Part shown: one piece after another, positions 26,682-35,684 of the stretch | How the letters are laid out: each line of letters begins with the position of its first letter | How positions within the stretch are numbered: position 1 is the stretch's first letter | Source of the DNA: Poriferisodalis sp022821985 | GTDB lineage: Bacteria > Actinomycetota > Acidimicrobiia > Acidimicrobiales > Poriferisodalaceae | DNA: 64,000 bases | Assembly (NCBI RefSeq): GCF_965219595.1 | Contig: NZ_OZ244781.1 | Location: 3,472,001 to 3,536,000 of the forward strand | Direction of reading: 5' to 3' | Notes under the pieces: model-generated | The model's input: the letters and a program-made list of their open reading frames with translations, nothing else | Database searches by the model: none | Told to the model about the DNA's origin: nothing | Translations under genes and position numbers: made by a program

Positions 26682-27562
26682 TGTTCAGCCTCTGGAGGCT
26701 CGCGATCCACGATCACCGGCTCGGGAACGTTGGGCTCGTAGAGCAGCACCTGTACCCAGCGAAGGCGCTCAAGATCCGCGGCAGGGTGCACGGTGACTCG
26801 CTGCGCGCCCCGCACTGCATCCGGTTCAACATCGGTGACCGTGCCCACCAACAGCCCTGCCGGGAACGTGCTGCCCGCAAAGCCGCTCGTCACCACGGTC
26901 TCGCCGGGGATGACGACGGTCTCCAGCTCGATATAGCTGACCTCCAGATCGCGGCCCGGCCCCCGTCCCGAAGCCAAGCCGTCGTCGCCGGATCGGACGA
27001 TGCGCACGCCAGCGTCGAAATTGGGATCGGTCAGCAGCTCGACGCGCGAACGGGTGGTGCTGGCCTGCACCACCCGTCCGACCAGTCCGTCGCCGCTCTC
27101 CACTGGCATGCCCTCCCGGATGCCGTCACGTCGCCCCTTCGCTAGCTCGATCGTGCGTTCAAAGTTGGACACAGGTGCGTCGATGACCCGCGCCGTGACA
27201 CGGGGGATTGCCGGGGCAGCGTCGCGGGCGCCCACCAGCGCAAGCAACTCCTGGCGATCCCGTTCCAACTCGCCGACACGCAGCACCGATGCCTCGGCTT
27301 CAGCCAACTCGCCGCGCAGCTGCGCGTTCTCAGCCTCTAAGTCGTCGTAGCTGACGATCCCGCGCCAGGCGTTGCGAAACGGTTCGGCCACCCAGTCGCC
27401 GAACGTCCGCACCGGTCCCAGAAGATCCAAGGTCGCGCCGCGGGCAGTGTCCAGCACACCGCCCGAACCGCGCGCGTCGAGCGTGAGCAATGCGATGGCC
27501 GTCACGACGAGCAGGGCCAAGCGGAGCCAGGTGCGTCTCCGAATGCCGGCGCGGCGGGCCAC
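26678..27562 (-). CDS. mreC: Rod shape-determining protein MreC
   Basis: Protein of 294 residues with one N-terminal membrane helix (LRLALLVVTAIALLTL), a coiled-coil (ENAQLRGELAEAEASVLRVGELERDR, residues about 80-105) and a periplasmic beta-barrel domain with ARVIDAPVSNFERTIELAKG, GMPVESGDGLVGRVV and PGETVVTSGFAGSTFPAGLLVG. These are typical of MreC, which links MreB filaments to wall enzymes. It follows mreB by 11 bases and overlaps mreD. Confidence 0.94.
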   Translation of the reverse strand: MARRAGIRRRTWLRLALLVVTAIALLTLDARGSGGVLDTARGATLDLLGPVRTFGDWVAEPFRNAWRGIVSYDDLEAENAQLRGELAEAEASVLRVGELERDRQELLALVGARDAAPAIPRVTARVIDAPVSNFERTIELAKGRRDGIREGMPVESGDGLVGRVVQASTTRSRVELLTDPNFDAGVRIVRSGDDGLASGRGPGRDLEVSYIELETVVIPGETVVTSGFAGSTFPAGLLVGTVTDVEPDAVRGAQRVTVHPAADLERLRWVQVLLYEPNVPEPVIVDREPPEAEQ

Positions 27563-27573
27563 GGCCGGGGGCG

Positions 27574-28632
27574 TCAGCGCCCCTCGGTGGAGGAGTACAG
27601 CACTCCGTGGAGGACGTCGAACTCTTCGAGCGTCTGGCCTGAACCGCGCACGACGGCAAACAGCGGGTCCTCCGCGATGTGGACTGCAACGCCTGTCTCC
27701 GAGCGCAGTCGATCCGGCAGTCCGCGCAGCATCGCCCCGCCGCCCGCAAGCGTGATGCCGTAGTCCATGACATCGGCTGCCAACTCTGGCGCCGTGTCAT
27801 CGAGCGTCGCCTTCACCGAATCGACAATGGCGCTGACCGGCCCCGCGATCGCTTCGCGAATCTCTGCGCTGTCGACGCTGACCGACTCGGGCAGCCCGCT
27901 GACCATGTCGCGGCCGCGGACCTCCGCGTAGATCTCCTGCTGCAGCGGCCACGCCGACCCGAGTGCGAGCTTGATCTCCTCCGCGGTGCGCTCGCCCACG
28001 ACCAGACCGTGCTCCTTTTTGACGTGAGCGCTGATGGACGCATCGATCATGTTGCCGCCGATGCGTGCCGAGCGCGCCGTCACGATGCCGCCGAGCGAGA
28101 TCACCGCCACTTCCGTGGTGCCGCCGCCGATGTCGACGATCATGCTCCCCTGCGCCGATTGCACCGGCAGGCCGGCGCCGATCGCCGCGGCCATCGGCTC
28201 CTCGATGATGTACGCGCGGCGCGCGCCTGCGTACTCGGCGGCTTCCTGCACCGCACGCTGCTCCACGCCAGTGATCCCCGATGGCACGCAGATCACCATG
28301 CGCGGCTTGGGCCAGCGCGTCTGGCTGACCTCGTTGATGAAGTGCCGGAGCATCTTCTCGCAGATGTCGAAGTCTGCGATCACGCCGTCCTTGAGGGGGC
28401 TGATCGCAGTGATGTTGCCGGGAGTCCGACCGATCATCCGCTTGGCTTCGAGGCCGACGGCCAGCGAGTTGCCAGTCATGGAGTCGACTGCGACCACCGA
28501 GGGCTCATTGAGCACGATGCCCCTGCCGCGGACGAAGACGATCGTGTTCGCAGTACCGAGATCGACAGCAATGTCCCGGCCGCCGAACACCGAACCGCGC
28601 CGGCGGGGCCGGGATGACCCGTTCGACGCCAT
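27574..28632 (-). CDS. mreB: Rod shape-determining actin homologue MreB
   Basis: Bacterial actin of 352 residues that organises side-wall synthesis. Actin-fold nucleotide motifs are present: DLGTANTIVFVRGRGIVLNEPSVVA near residue 25, the MVICVPSGITGVEQRAV segment, MIVDIGGGTTEVAVISLGG near 165, and YGITLAGGGAMLRGLPD near 290. Its start forms a TGATG overlap with the end of ndk. MreB plus MreCD, RodA and PBP2 indicate a rod or elongated cell; many coccoid actinobacteria lack them. Confidence 0.97.
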   Translation of the reverse strand: MASNGSSRPRRRGSVFGGRDIAVDLGTANTIVFVRGRGIVLNEPSVVAVDSMTGNSLAVGLEAKRMIGRTPGNITAISPLKDGVIADFDICEKMLRHFINEVSQTRWPKPRMVICVPSGITGVEQRAVQEAAEYAGARRAYIIEEPMAAAIGAGLPVQSAQGSMIVDIGGGTTEVAVISLGGIVTARSARIGGNMIDASISAHVKKEHGLVVGERTAEEIKLALGSAWPLQQEIYAEVRGRDMVSGLPESVSVDSAEIREAIAGPVSAIVDSVKATLDDTAPELAADVMDYGITLAGGGAMLRGLPDRLRSETGVAVHIAEDPLFAVVRGSGQTLEEFDVLHGVLYSSTEGR

Positions 28633-29120
28633 CAGCCGCTCACCTCACTGATCGACGCAGCACTCTCGGCTGCGCCGTTACTCGCGGTGTTGCTGGCTTG
28701 CGCGAGCGACGGGAAGAACAGGGCGATCTCCCGCTGGGCAGAGGCTTCGCTGTCAGAGCCGTGCACGAGATTCTCGGTCGGAGACAGCCCGTAGTCGCCC
28801 CGGATCGTACCGGGCGTCGCCGTGGCGGGATTGGTGGCACCCATGAGGGTGCGCACCACCGCGAACACGTCGTCTCCTGCATCGGCGGGACCCTCGAGCA
28901 CCATGACCACTGACGGCGAGCGCGTGATGAACTCCAGCAGCGGCGCGTAGAAGCTCTTGCCAGCGTGTTCGGCGTAATGCTGTTCGGCCGTGTCGCGCTC
29001 GATGACCCCGTGCTCCAAGGCCGCGATGGCGAGCCCCTTGCGCTCGAATCTGCCAAGTATCTCGCCGACGAGGCCGCGCTCGACAGCGTCGGGCTTGCAG
29101 ATCACCAGCGTTTGCCGCAT
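28632..29120 (-). CDS. ndk: Nucleoside diphosphate kinase
   Basis: Transfers the terminal phosphate of ATP to other nucleoside diphosphates by a phospho-histidine. The sequence starts RQTLVICKPDAVERGLVGEI, and the active site is NLVHGSDS with His120. The C-terminus (about 137-162) is an Ala/Ser-rich extension beyond the usual end of about 136-140 residues. The stop overlaps the mreB start by one base (TGATG). It lies between folC and mreB in the long minus-strand run. Confidence 0.95.
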   Translation of the reverse strand: MRQTLVICKPDAVERGLVGEILGRFERKGLAIAALEHGVIERDTAEQHYAEHAGKSFYAPLLEFITRSPSVVMVLEGPADAGDDVFAVVRTLMGATNPATATPGTIRGDYGLSPTENLVHGSDSEASAQREIALFFPSLAQASNTASNGAAESAASISEVSG

Positions 29121-29182
29121 CGCTGTCTCCCTCGGCCTGGCTCGCGTCGTGGCGCGATGCGCCGTCGGCTGCGCGTCCGAGG

Positions 29183-30607
29183 CTAATGCGGGTCAACCCC
29201 CAGAAGTCGCCGCGCTTCAGCGGCAACGTACAGCGAGCCGCTCACCACCACGATCCCGTCGGAACCGGCCCTTTCACACGCAGCGTGCACAGCTTCCGAA
29301 ACACTGGGCGTGTTGATGATCTCCGGCGGGCGCCGGTGACCAGTGGTCTCGCCGTCAGCACCCGCAGCAGCTTCCACGGCCGCAGCGATGTCCGCAGGCG
29401 GCAGGGCGCGCGGCCAGTCGGCCGCGGTAGCTACTACTGCGTCGAATTGGTCGAGGCCGAGTGCTTCGCAGAACGCAGCGGGATCGTGCGGTCTGTTCGC
29501 CCCGATGACCAGCACCCTGGCGCTGCCGGCACCGTCCGAATCGACCAGCAGCGACTCCGCCAGCGTGTCACGCAATGCAGCGGCACCGGCGGGATTGTGC
29601 GCCCCATCGATGACCACCGTCGGCTGCCGGGCGACGATCTCGAAGCGGGCTGGCAGCGAGACGTCGTCCAGCGCAGCCGCAACCACGTCGCCGTCCAGAC
29701 TCCGTCCGAAGAATGCTTCGACCGAGCTGATGGCGGCGGCGACATTCGTTGCCTGGTGGGCACCGTGCAGCGGCACAAAGAGCTCAGCGTGCTCGCCGAA
29801 CGGCGTGCGAACCGTCACCAGCTGACCTCCGACAGCAGGCCGGCGCTCGGCGACATCCCAGTCAACGCCGCGCTGCCACAGCTCAGCCCCCGCCCGCCTG
29901 GCGGCGGCAGCCACAATGTCGCTGAGCTCCGGTGTCGTCTCGCCGCAGACCACGGTGGCTCCGGCGGAGATGATCCCTGCCTTCTCCTGAGCCACGTCTG
30001 CGAGCGTGGGCCCGATGATCTCGAGATGGTCGGCACCCACATTGGTGATGACCGCCACCGCAGCGTCCACCACGTTGGTCGCATCCCAGCGCCCGCCCAT
30101 GCCGACCTCAATCACGTTGACATGTGCAGCGGAGGCAAACCAGTTGTACGCGGCCGCAGCCATTACCTCGAAGTAGTTCGGCCGTTCGCCGCAGCGCTCG
30201 ATCACCATCGGCTCGAAAACGGCGATCTCGCTGACCGCCATCGTGAACGAGTCGTCGTCGAGCGGCTCGTTGGCCACTGCGATCCTGTCATTGACACGGT
30301 TGATGTGCGGCGAGGTGTAGCTGCCCGCAGCGAGGCCGCACGCCCCGAGCAGTGCTACAGCCAGCCGTGCCGTGCTGCCCTTGCCGTTGGTTCCGGTGAT
30401 GTGAATCGCAGGCACGCTGTCCTGCGGGTCGCCCAGGACACCCATGAGCGTCCACATGCGATCCAGGGTGGGCGGCGTCGCCTCGGGGCTGCCGAGCAGC
30501 CGCTCAAGATCGATGTGGGAATCCAACCAGTCGACAGCGGCCTCGTAGTCGCGCAGCGGGCCAGCTGCTGATGCTGGCTGACCAGTGTCTGACGGCCCAG
30601 GGTTCAA
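29183..30607 (-). CDS. folC: Folylpolyglutamate synthase / dihydrofolate synthase
   Basis: Adds glutamate to dihydropteroate or folates in an ATP-dependent ligation. The 474-residue protein has the Mur-ligase-like P-loop HITGTNGKGSTARL near residue 70, the SYTSPHINRVNDRI segment, VIEVGMGGRWDATNVVD, the ITNVGADHLEIIG strand and IDGAHNPAGAAAL. The start is a TTG at 30607 overlapping the clpX stop as TTGA, implying coupled translation. The ATG at 30454 would cut into the N-domain, so the TTG is preferred. Confidence 0.92.
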   Translation of the reverse strand: MNPGPSDTGQPASAAGPLRDYEAAVDWLDSHIDLERLLGSPEATPPTLDRMWTLMGVLGDPQDSVPAIHITGTNGKGSTARLAVALLGACGLAAGSYTSPHINRVNDRIAVANEPLDDDSFTMAVSEIAVFEPMVIERCGERPNYFEVMAAAAYNWFASAAHVNVIEVGMGGRWDATNVVDAAVAVITNVGADHLEIIGPTLADVAQEKAGIISAGATVVCGETTPELSDIVAAAARRAGAELWQRGVDWDVAERRPAVGGQLVTVRTPFGEHAELFVPLHGAHQATNVAAAISSVEAFFGRSLDGDVVAAALDDVSLPARFEIVARQPTVVIDGAHNPAGAAALRDTLAESLLVDSDGAGSARVLVIGANRPHDPAAFCEALGLDQFDAVVATAADWPRALPPADIAAAVEAAAGADGETTGHRRPPEIINTPSVSEAVHAACERAGSDGIVVVSGSLYVAAEARRLLGVDPH

Positions 30608-31869
30608 GATGCGCGGCGCGTCACGGTTGAACGGGGCACCAGCGTCGGGTTCACCTTGTCCAGCACCACGTTCCGGTCGACGATGCAGCGGGCGACGTCA
30701 TCACGGCTCGGCAGGTCGTACATCAACCCCAGCAGGACCTCTTCGAGGATCGCTCGAAGTCCCCTGGCGCCGGTGTTGCGCAGCATCGCCTGATCCACGA
30801 TTGCCTCGAGTGCGTCGGAGGTGAATTCGAGCTCGACGTCGTCGAGTTCGAACATCCGGCGGTACTGGCGGACCAGCGCATTCTTCGGCTCGGTGAGAAT
30901 GCGTCGCAATGCGTCGGGACCCAGCGGGTCGACGACGCCCACCACCGGGAGCCTGCCGATGAACTCGGGTATCAGGCCGAAGTGACGCAGATCTTCGGGC
31001 AGCACATCCGGCAGGATGTCGAGCGCAGAGCTGTCTGTGGCGTTGCGCAGCGTTGCCCCGAAGCCGACGCCGCGCTCGCCGACACGGTCGGCGATGAGGC
31101 GCTCGAGCCCGTCGAACGCTCCCCCGCAGATGAACAGCACGTTGCTGGTGTCGATCTGCAAGAACTCCTGGTGCGGGTGCTTGCGGCCGCCCTGCGGGGG
31201 CACCGATGCCACGGTGCCCTCCAAGATCTTGAGCAGAGCCTGCTGGACGCCCTCGCCCGAGACGTCCCGGGTGATCGATGCGTTCTCTGCCTTGCGTGCG
31301 ATCTTGTCGATCTCGTCGATATAGACGATCCCCGTTTCGGCGCGCTTCACGTCGAAGTCCGCTGCCTGCAACAGCTTCAGCAAGATGTTCTCGACATCCT
31401 CGCCCACGTAACCGGCCTCGGTGAGCGCCGTGGCATCGGCGATGGCGAACGGCACGTTGAGCATGCGCGCCAGCGTCTGCGCCATCATCGTCTTGCCGCA
31501 GCCGGTGGGGCCGATCAGCAGGATGTTCGACTTGGCAATCTCGACGTCTTCAGCGGCGCCCGGGCCGGAGGGCTCGAGGCGCATGCGCTTGTAGTGGTTA
31601 TAGACAGCCACCGAGAGAATCGTCTTGGTCCTGTCCTGATCGATGATGTAGTCGTCGAGGAAGGCGAAAATCTCGCGGGGCTTGGGCACCGCTTCGAACG
31701 GCGTCTCGGTCGTCGTCTCGATCTCGTCGTCGATGATCTCGTTGCACAGGTCGATGCACTCGTCGCAGATATAGACGCCCGGGCCCGCGATGAGCTTGCG
31801 CACCTGCTTCTGGGACTTGCCGCAGAACGAGCACTTGAGCAGTTCGCCGCCCTCGCCGAACTTCGCCAC
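30604..31869 (-). CDS. clpX: ATP-dependent Clp protease ATP-binding subunit ClpX
   Basis: AAA+ unfoldase of 421 residues feeding substrates to ClpP. The N-terminal zinc domain uses CSFCGKSQ and ICDECIDLC. The ATPase has Walker A GPTGCGKTMMAQ, pore-loop GYVGEDVEN, Walker B VYIDEIDKIA, RDVSGEGVQQALLKILEG and the sensor-2 region GARGLRAILEE. The ClpP-contact loop reads VGF in place of IGF. The GTG at 31869 with a strong GGAGG about seven bases upstream is preferred to the 31911 start. A 16-bp palindrome lies 37 bases upstream. tig and clpP are divergent from it. Confidence 0.96.
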   Translation of the reverse strand: MAKFGEGGELLKCSFCGKSQKQVRKLIAGPGVYICDECIDLCNEIIDDEIETTTETPFEAVPKPREIFAFLDDYIIDQDRTKTILSVAVYNHYKRMRLEPSGPGAAEDVEIAKSNILLIGPTGCGKTMMAQTLARMLNVPFAIADATALTEAGYVGEDVENILLKLLQAADFDVKRAETGIVYIDEIDKIARKAENASITRDVSGEGVQQALLKILEGTVASVPPQGGRKHPHQEFLQIDTSNVLFICGGAFDGLERLIADRVGERGVGFGATLRNATDSSALDILPDVLPEDLRHFGLIPEFIGRLPVVGVVDPLGPDALRRILTEPKNALVRQYRRMFELDDVELEFTSDALEAIVDQAMLRNTGARGLRAILEEVLLGLMYDLPSRDDVARCIVDRNVVLDKVNPTLVPRSTVTRRAS

Positions 31870-31905
31870 GCTGCACCTCCCTCCTGCGAATGAGCTTGCC
31901 GACTC

Positions 31906-31921
31906 TTGCACAGCTGTGCAA
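31906..31921. promoter_or_regulatory. 16-bp perfect palindrome upstream of clpX (candidate operator)
   Basis: TTGCACAGCTGTGCAA is a perfect dyad without spacer, centred about 45 bases upstream of the clpX GTG in the 213-base clpX/tig divergent region. This size and symmetry fit a dimeric repressor site. It does not match CIRCE, ClgR, HspR or the actinobacterial LexA sites as I know them. Confidence 0.4.
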
Positions 31922-32020
31922 CACCGGGGCGTTCACCCGAGTCGTCCGCCAAGGATGGCACAGCACGCGCGATAACACGTGATGCGTTGGGCCGCTGCGG
32001 CGGTGGCACGACGCGTCGCG

Positions 32021-32039
32021 GCGAGGCATTGTGCCTCGC
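32021..32039 (+). promoter_or_regulatory. Hairpin in the tig 5' region
   Basis: GCGAGGCA and TGCCTCGC form a perfect 8-bp stem with a TTG loop, 43 bases ahead of the tig GTG. It could be a leader structure for tig-clpP or a stop for minus-strand reading past clpX. No poly-T tract follows on either strand. Confidence 0.4.
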
Positions 32040-32082
32040 GCCGAACGGGGCTCTGCCGGTGCGCCGGTAGGCTCCGCGCTTC

Positions 32083-33642
32083 GTGAAGACGACGCTGACG
32101 CCGCTCGATCCAGCGGATTTCATCGGGCCCGCGCCAGTTACTGAACCCGATCCGTCCCAACCTGACGGTGCATCGGCGGGCGACGACGCCGGGAGCCCAA
32201 TCGCCGAGAAAACCGATGTCTCGGACGGCGAGGACAGCCCACGCGACAGCGAGGCCACGAGCGAGAGGTTCATCGGACCTCGCGTCAAGCTGACCGTCGA
32301 GGTTGACGCCGAGACATTCGACACCGACATCGAGGCTGCCTTCCGCAAGCTCGCTCGCGAAGTGCGCATTCCCGGTTTCCGTCCGGGCCGTGCACCACGT
32401 CGCGTGCTGGAGTCGCACTTCGGGTCTGAGATCGGCCGTGCTCAGGCGCTCGAAGAGGCGGTGCCCCGCTACTACGCCGAAGCGGTGCGTGACAACCATG
32501 TCGACGTGGTGAACCAGCCCGAGCTGGAGCTGACCCTCGACGGCAGCGACGGGCCAGTGGCGTTCGAAGCGACCGTCGAGATCCGGCCGGTGGTGTCGGT
32601 CTCGGGCTACGAGGACCTGCAGATCGAGATTCCCAGCCCAGTGCCGACCGACGAGGAGATCGACGCCCGTATCGACGAGACGCGCCGCCAGTTCGCCGAT
32701 ATCGCCGAGGTGGATCGTGCCGCGGCGCAAGGCGATCGCGTCACGATCGATATCGAGGGATCGGTGGAGGGAGAACCGCTTCCCGGGCTCGCGGCGCAGG
32801 ACTATCTCTACGAGGTCGGCAGCGGCGGCATAGTTCCTGAGGTCGACGAGCATCTGACCGGCTGCGAGGCCGGCACCGATTTGTCGTTCAGCGCACCGCA
32901 TCCGGTGCAACCGGAGATGGAGATCGACTTCGAGATCACCGTCAACACGGTGTCGGAGCTGGTGCTGCCCGAACTCACCGACGACTGGGTGGATGAGAAC
33001 ACCGAGCACGACAGCGTTGCCGAATTGCGCGACGCCACCGCCCGCCAACTGAGCTTCGGCCGCATCATGCAGGCCAACATGGTGCTGCGGGAAGAGGCGC
33101 AGAAACAGATTGCGGACCTCGTGGAGGGACCGGTTCCCGACGCCATGATCAGCGGGGCAATCGCGGATCGAATGCAGGAGCTGGGCAGCGGGCTGCAGCA
33201 GCGGAACATGACGATCGAGGAGTGGCTCGAGGCGACCGGCCAGGAGCCGGCATCGTTCATCGGAGAGCTGCGAGACGACGCCGAGCGTGGCGTCCGTCTC
33301 GACTTGGCACTGCGCGCCGTGGCAGCGGCCGAATCGCTGGAAGCCGACGACGATGACATCGACGGAGAGCTGGAACGCATGGCAGCGACCGACGGCCGCA
33401 GCGCCGCCCAGCTGCGCGAGGTCATCGCCGACACCGACGGGCTTGCACACTTGAGCTCAGCCATTTGCAAGAGCAAGGCGCTTCAATGGGCCATAGAAGC
33501 CGCCACACTCATCGGACCGGACGGCGACACCATCGAGCGTTCGGCGCTCGAACTGCCCACGGCTGACGATGCCGGGGGCACCGACGACACAGACGACGAT
33601 CTTGACGGCACAGACTCTGACGACAGAGGGGACACACCGTGA
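32083..33642 (+). CDS. tig: Trigger factor with an N-terminal acidic insertion
   Basis: Ribosome-bound chaperone and peptidyl-prolyl isomerase of 519 residues. The ribosome-docking signature appears as GFRPGRAPRRVLE, the PPIase domain is at about 195-280 (AQGDRVTIDIEGSVEGEPL), and the helical C-terminal chaperone domain follows. In most trigger factors the VKLTVEV strand starts within ten residues of the N-terminus; here it starts at residue 67. About 58 extra residues, rich in Asp/Glu/Ser/Pro and bounded by FIGP repeats, lie in between. The tail is also very acidic (DDTDDDLDGTDSDD). The GTG at 32083 is the only good start. clpP is coupled by a GTGA overlap. Confidence 0.93.
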   Translation: MKTTLTPLDPADFIGPAPVTEPDPSQPDGASAGDDAGSPIAEKTDVSDGEDSPRDSEATSERFIGPRVKLTVEVDAETFDTDIEAAFRKLAREVRIPGFRPGRAPRRVLESHFGSEIGRAQALEEAVPRYYAEAVRDNHVDVVNQPELELTLDGSDGPVAFEATVEIRPVVSVSGYEDLQIEIPSPVPTDEEIDARIDETRRQFADIAEVDRAAAQGDRVTIDIEGSVEGEPLPGLAAQDYLYEVGSGGIVPEVDEHLTGCEAGTDLSFSAPHPVQPEMEIDFEITVNTVSELVLPELTDDWVDENTEHDSVAELRDATARQLSFGRIMQANMVLREEAQKQIADLVEGPVPDAMISGAIADRMQELGSGLQQRNMTIEEWLEATGQEPASFIGELRDDAERGVRLDLALRAVAAAESLEADDDDIDGELERMAATDGRSAAQLREVIADTDGLAHLSSAICKSKALQWAIEAATLIGPDGDTIERSALELPTADDAGGTDDTDDDLDGTDSDDRGDTP

Positions 33643-34331
33643 CAGCCAAGTTCTCCGCAAGTTCGCATGACGCTCGTCCTCAGGGGGACCACAGCATCGA
33701 GCGGTACCGCGCCACCAACTACCTGGTGCCCACCGTCGTGGAGCAGACCAATCGGGGCGAGCGCGCGTACGACCTGTACTCCCGGCTGCTCAAGGAGAAC
33801 ATCATCTTCCTGGGCACGCCCATTGACGACGTCGTGGCCAACTTGGTGTGCGCGCAGATGATCCACCTCGAGTCGGAGAACCCCGACAAGGACATCAACA
33901 TCTACATCAACTCGCCAGGCGGCGACATCAGCTCACTGTTCGCCATCTACGACACCACCCAGTACATCCGCAACGACATCACCACGATCTGCCTGGGACA
34001 GGCGGCCTCGGCGGCCGCAGTGCTGCTAGCCGCGGGCACTCCGGGCAAGCGGATGGCGTTGCCCAATGCGCGAGTGCTGCTGCACCAGCCCTACGGGCAG
34101 GCGATAGGTCAGGCGACCGACATCGAGCTGGCGGCCCGGGAGATCGACCGGATGCGTGAGCGTCTCGAGCGGATCATTGCGCACCACACCGGCCAGGATC
34201 TTGAGCGCATCCACACCGATACAGAGCGTGACTTCATCATGGATGCTGATGCTGCCAAGGAATACGGGATCATCGACGAGGTGATCGCGAACCGCCAGGT
34301 GCTCGAGGACGGTCCGATCCGCGCCGCCTAG
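33639..34331 (+). CDS. clpP: ATP-dependent Clp protease proteolytic subunit
   Basis: Serine protease subunit of 230 residues. Catalytic Ser124 is in CLGQAASAAAVLLAAG, His149 in RVLLHQPYG, and the Asp lies in the HTDTERDFIMD stretch near 200. The first 27 residues resemble a propeptide before NYLVPTVVEQT, where mature ClpP usually begins. The start GTG overlaps the tig stop (GTGA). The partner unfoldase ClpX is encoded divergently next door. The gene ends just before a partial tRNA-Gly copy. Confidence 0.96.
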   Translation: MTAKFSASSHDARPQGDHSIERYRATNYLVPTVVEQTNRGERAYDLYSRLLKENIIFLGTPIDDVVANLVCAQMIHLESENPDKDINIYINSPGGDISSLFAIYDTTQYIRNDITTICLGQAASAAAVLLAAGTPGKRMALPNARVLLHQPYGQAIGQATDIELAAREIDRMRERLERIIAHHTGQDLERIHTDTERDFIMDADAAKEYGIIDEVIANRQVLEDGPIRAA

Positions 34332-34414
34332 CTGGAGCGGACGACGGGAATCACTGAGCCCCCCGCAGCACACCATGTGCTGCCGGCATCATCAGCTCGG
34401 AAGGCTGAGGTTCT
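34332..34414 (-). pseudogene. Broken partial copy of the adjacent tRNA-Gly
   Basis: Bases 34332-34352 repeat 34415-34435 exactly (21 bases: acceptor 3' strand and T-arm). Bases 34386-34414 repeat 34442-34470 with one mismatch (29 bases: anticodon arm). In the intact tRNA the two parts are 6 bases apart. In this copy they are separated by 33 bases (34353-34385) holding an 8-bp perfect hairpin, GCAGCACA/TGTGCTGC. The 5' acceptor strand and D-arm are absent, so it cannot be a functional tRNA. It starts at the base after the clpP stop codon. Confidence 0.8.
34364..34383 (+). terminator. Hairpin downstream of clpP
   Basis: GCAGCACA (34365-34372) and TGTGCTGC pair perfectly around a CCA loop, 34 bases after the clpP stop. 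It is GC-rich without a T tract, as is common for actinobacterial terminators. It also forms the insert that splits the partial tRNA-Gly copy. Confidence 0.45.
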
Positions 34415-34415
34415 C

Positions 34416-34490
<75 letters not shown>

Positions 34491-34526
34491 GTGGGGCGCC
34501 GAGGGTAGCGGCGCGCGGCGGCACGG

Positions 34527-35678
34527 TTAGTCGATGTTGAAGGGCAGGGGCGTGGTGGTGGCCGTTCGGTTGGTGCTGTCGACGCTGACTTGGAGCTCGG
34601 TGCCGGGTTCGAACCAGGGTGGGTCGAGCAGTGCTAAGCCGATGTTGGCTTTGAAGCGCGAGGAGCGTGCGAGGGCTCGCAGCGTGCCGACGGGGTGGCC
34701 TTCGGGGCTTTGAATCGAGCGTGGTGATCGCAGTGGTGACGGGGGGTCGCCTTCGATCACAAGACCGACGAGGCGTCGCTGGCTGCCTGATGCGCGACGA
34801 GCCTGCAGCGCTGCCTTGCCGATGAAGTCGTGGCCTGTACGGCTGCCGTCAACGTCGTCCAGGCTGACGAAGCGGCCGATGCCTGCTTCGTCGGGGTCGG
34901 TTTCGGGATCGGTGTCGCCGCCGAATGACAGCAGGAAGCTCTCGATGCGTTCAGAGTTATTCGGCGCTCCCACGCCGAGCCCGAAGGGTTCGCCTGCTTG
35001 CCACAGCAGGTCCCAGAGCTGCTCGCCTTTGGTGCCGTCCATCAGGAAGAGCTCCAAGCCGTCCTGGCCGGACCAGCCGGAGCGGCACACCACTAGGGGG
35101 ATGCTGTCGGTTTCGCTGCCGCCTTGGGGGCAGTGGTCGTGGCGGACGAAACGGAAGAAGCGGATGTCGCGTACCCACTCCCCCAGTGCGGCGGCGACAA
35201 CATCGGTGGCTCGAGGGCCCTGGATCGCCAGCGGCCAGACATCGGGCTCGGTGACCTCGACGTCATAGCCGCCTTCGCCGGCCACCGCCCGTGCCCACAG
35301 CAACACATCGCTGTCGGCAATCGAGAGCCAGAACGTCGTCTCGTCGATTCGCAGCGCCATCGGGTCGTTCACCAAGCGGCCGTCGTGATCGCACATCGGC
35401 GCATAGCGGGCCACGCCTACCGGCAGGTCGCGCAGGTCGCGGGCGCAGAGGTAGGTGGTCAACCGGTGGGCGTCCGCCCCCGTGATCTGCACCTGCCGTT
35501 CGCAGCCCACATCCCAGATCGCTGCCGCCTGGGTGAGCGCCCGGTATTCGGCCGCGGGATCGTCGGTGCCAATCGGCAGGACTGTGTGATTGTACACCAT
35601 CGCCTTGGTCATGCCCGCCGCCGCGGCGCGATCGGTAAATGGGGTGACCCTGGTTCTTGGGCCGACGATCAACTCCAC
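34527..35678 (-). CDS. dmdA: DmdA-like (GcvT-family) tetrahydrofolate-dependent demethylase
   Basis: GcvT-fold protein of 383 residues resembling dimethylsulfoniopropionate demethylase, which moves a methyl group from DMSP to tetrahydrofolate. Segments close to DmdA as I recall it are RTRVTPFTDR and MVYNHTVLP near the start, WDVGCERQVQI, ARDLRDL, FWLSIADSDVLLWA, PLAIQGPRA, IRFFRF, CRSGWSGQDGLELFL and PNNSERIESFLLSFGGD. Other GcvT paralogues (sarcosine or glycine-betaine demethylating) share the fold, so substrate assignment is probable, not proven. The SDR gene lies immediately upstream on the same strand and a semialdehyde dehydrogenase gene is nearby. Confidence 0.72.
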   Translation of the reverse strand: MELIVGPRTRVTPFTDRAAAAGMTKAMVYNHTVLPIGTDDPAAEYRALTQAAAIWDVGCERQVQITGADAHRLTTYLCARDLRDLPVGVARYAPMCDHDGRLVNDPMALRIDETTFWLSIADSDVLLWARAVAGEGGYDVEVTEPDVWPLAIQGPRATDVVAAALGEWVRDIRFFRFVRHDHCPQGGSETDSIPLVVCRSGWSGQDGLELFLMDGTKGEQLWDLLWQAGEPFGLGVGAPNNSERIESFLLSFGGDTDPETDPDEAGIGRFVSLDDVDGSRTGHDFIGKAALQARRASGSQRRLVGLVIEGDPPSPLRSPRSIQSPEGHPVGTLRALARSSRFKANIGLALLDPPWFEPGTELQVSVDSTNRTATTTPLPFNID

Positions 35679-35684
35679 CTGGTG

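Noticed and set aside
31906..31921. CIRCE or LexA operator
   Set aside because: CIRCE has a 9-base spacer between GC-poor arms and the actinobacterial LexA box is GAAC-N-GTTC-like; neither fits this dyad.
31933..33450. 505-codon minus-strand open frame
   Set aside because: It is antisense to the trigger factor gene, which has clear domain signatures.
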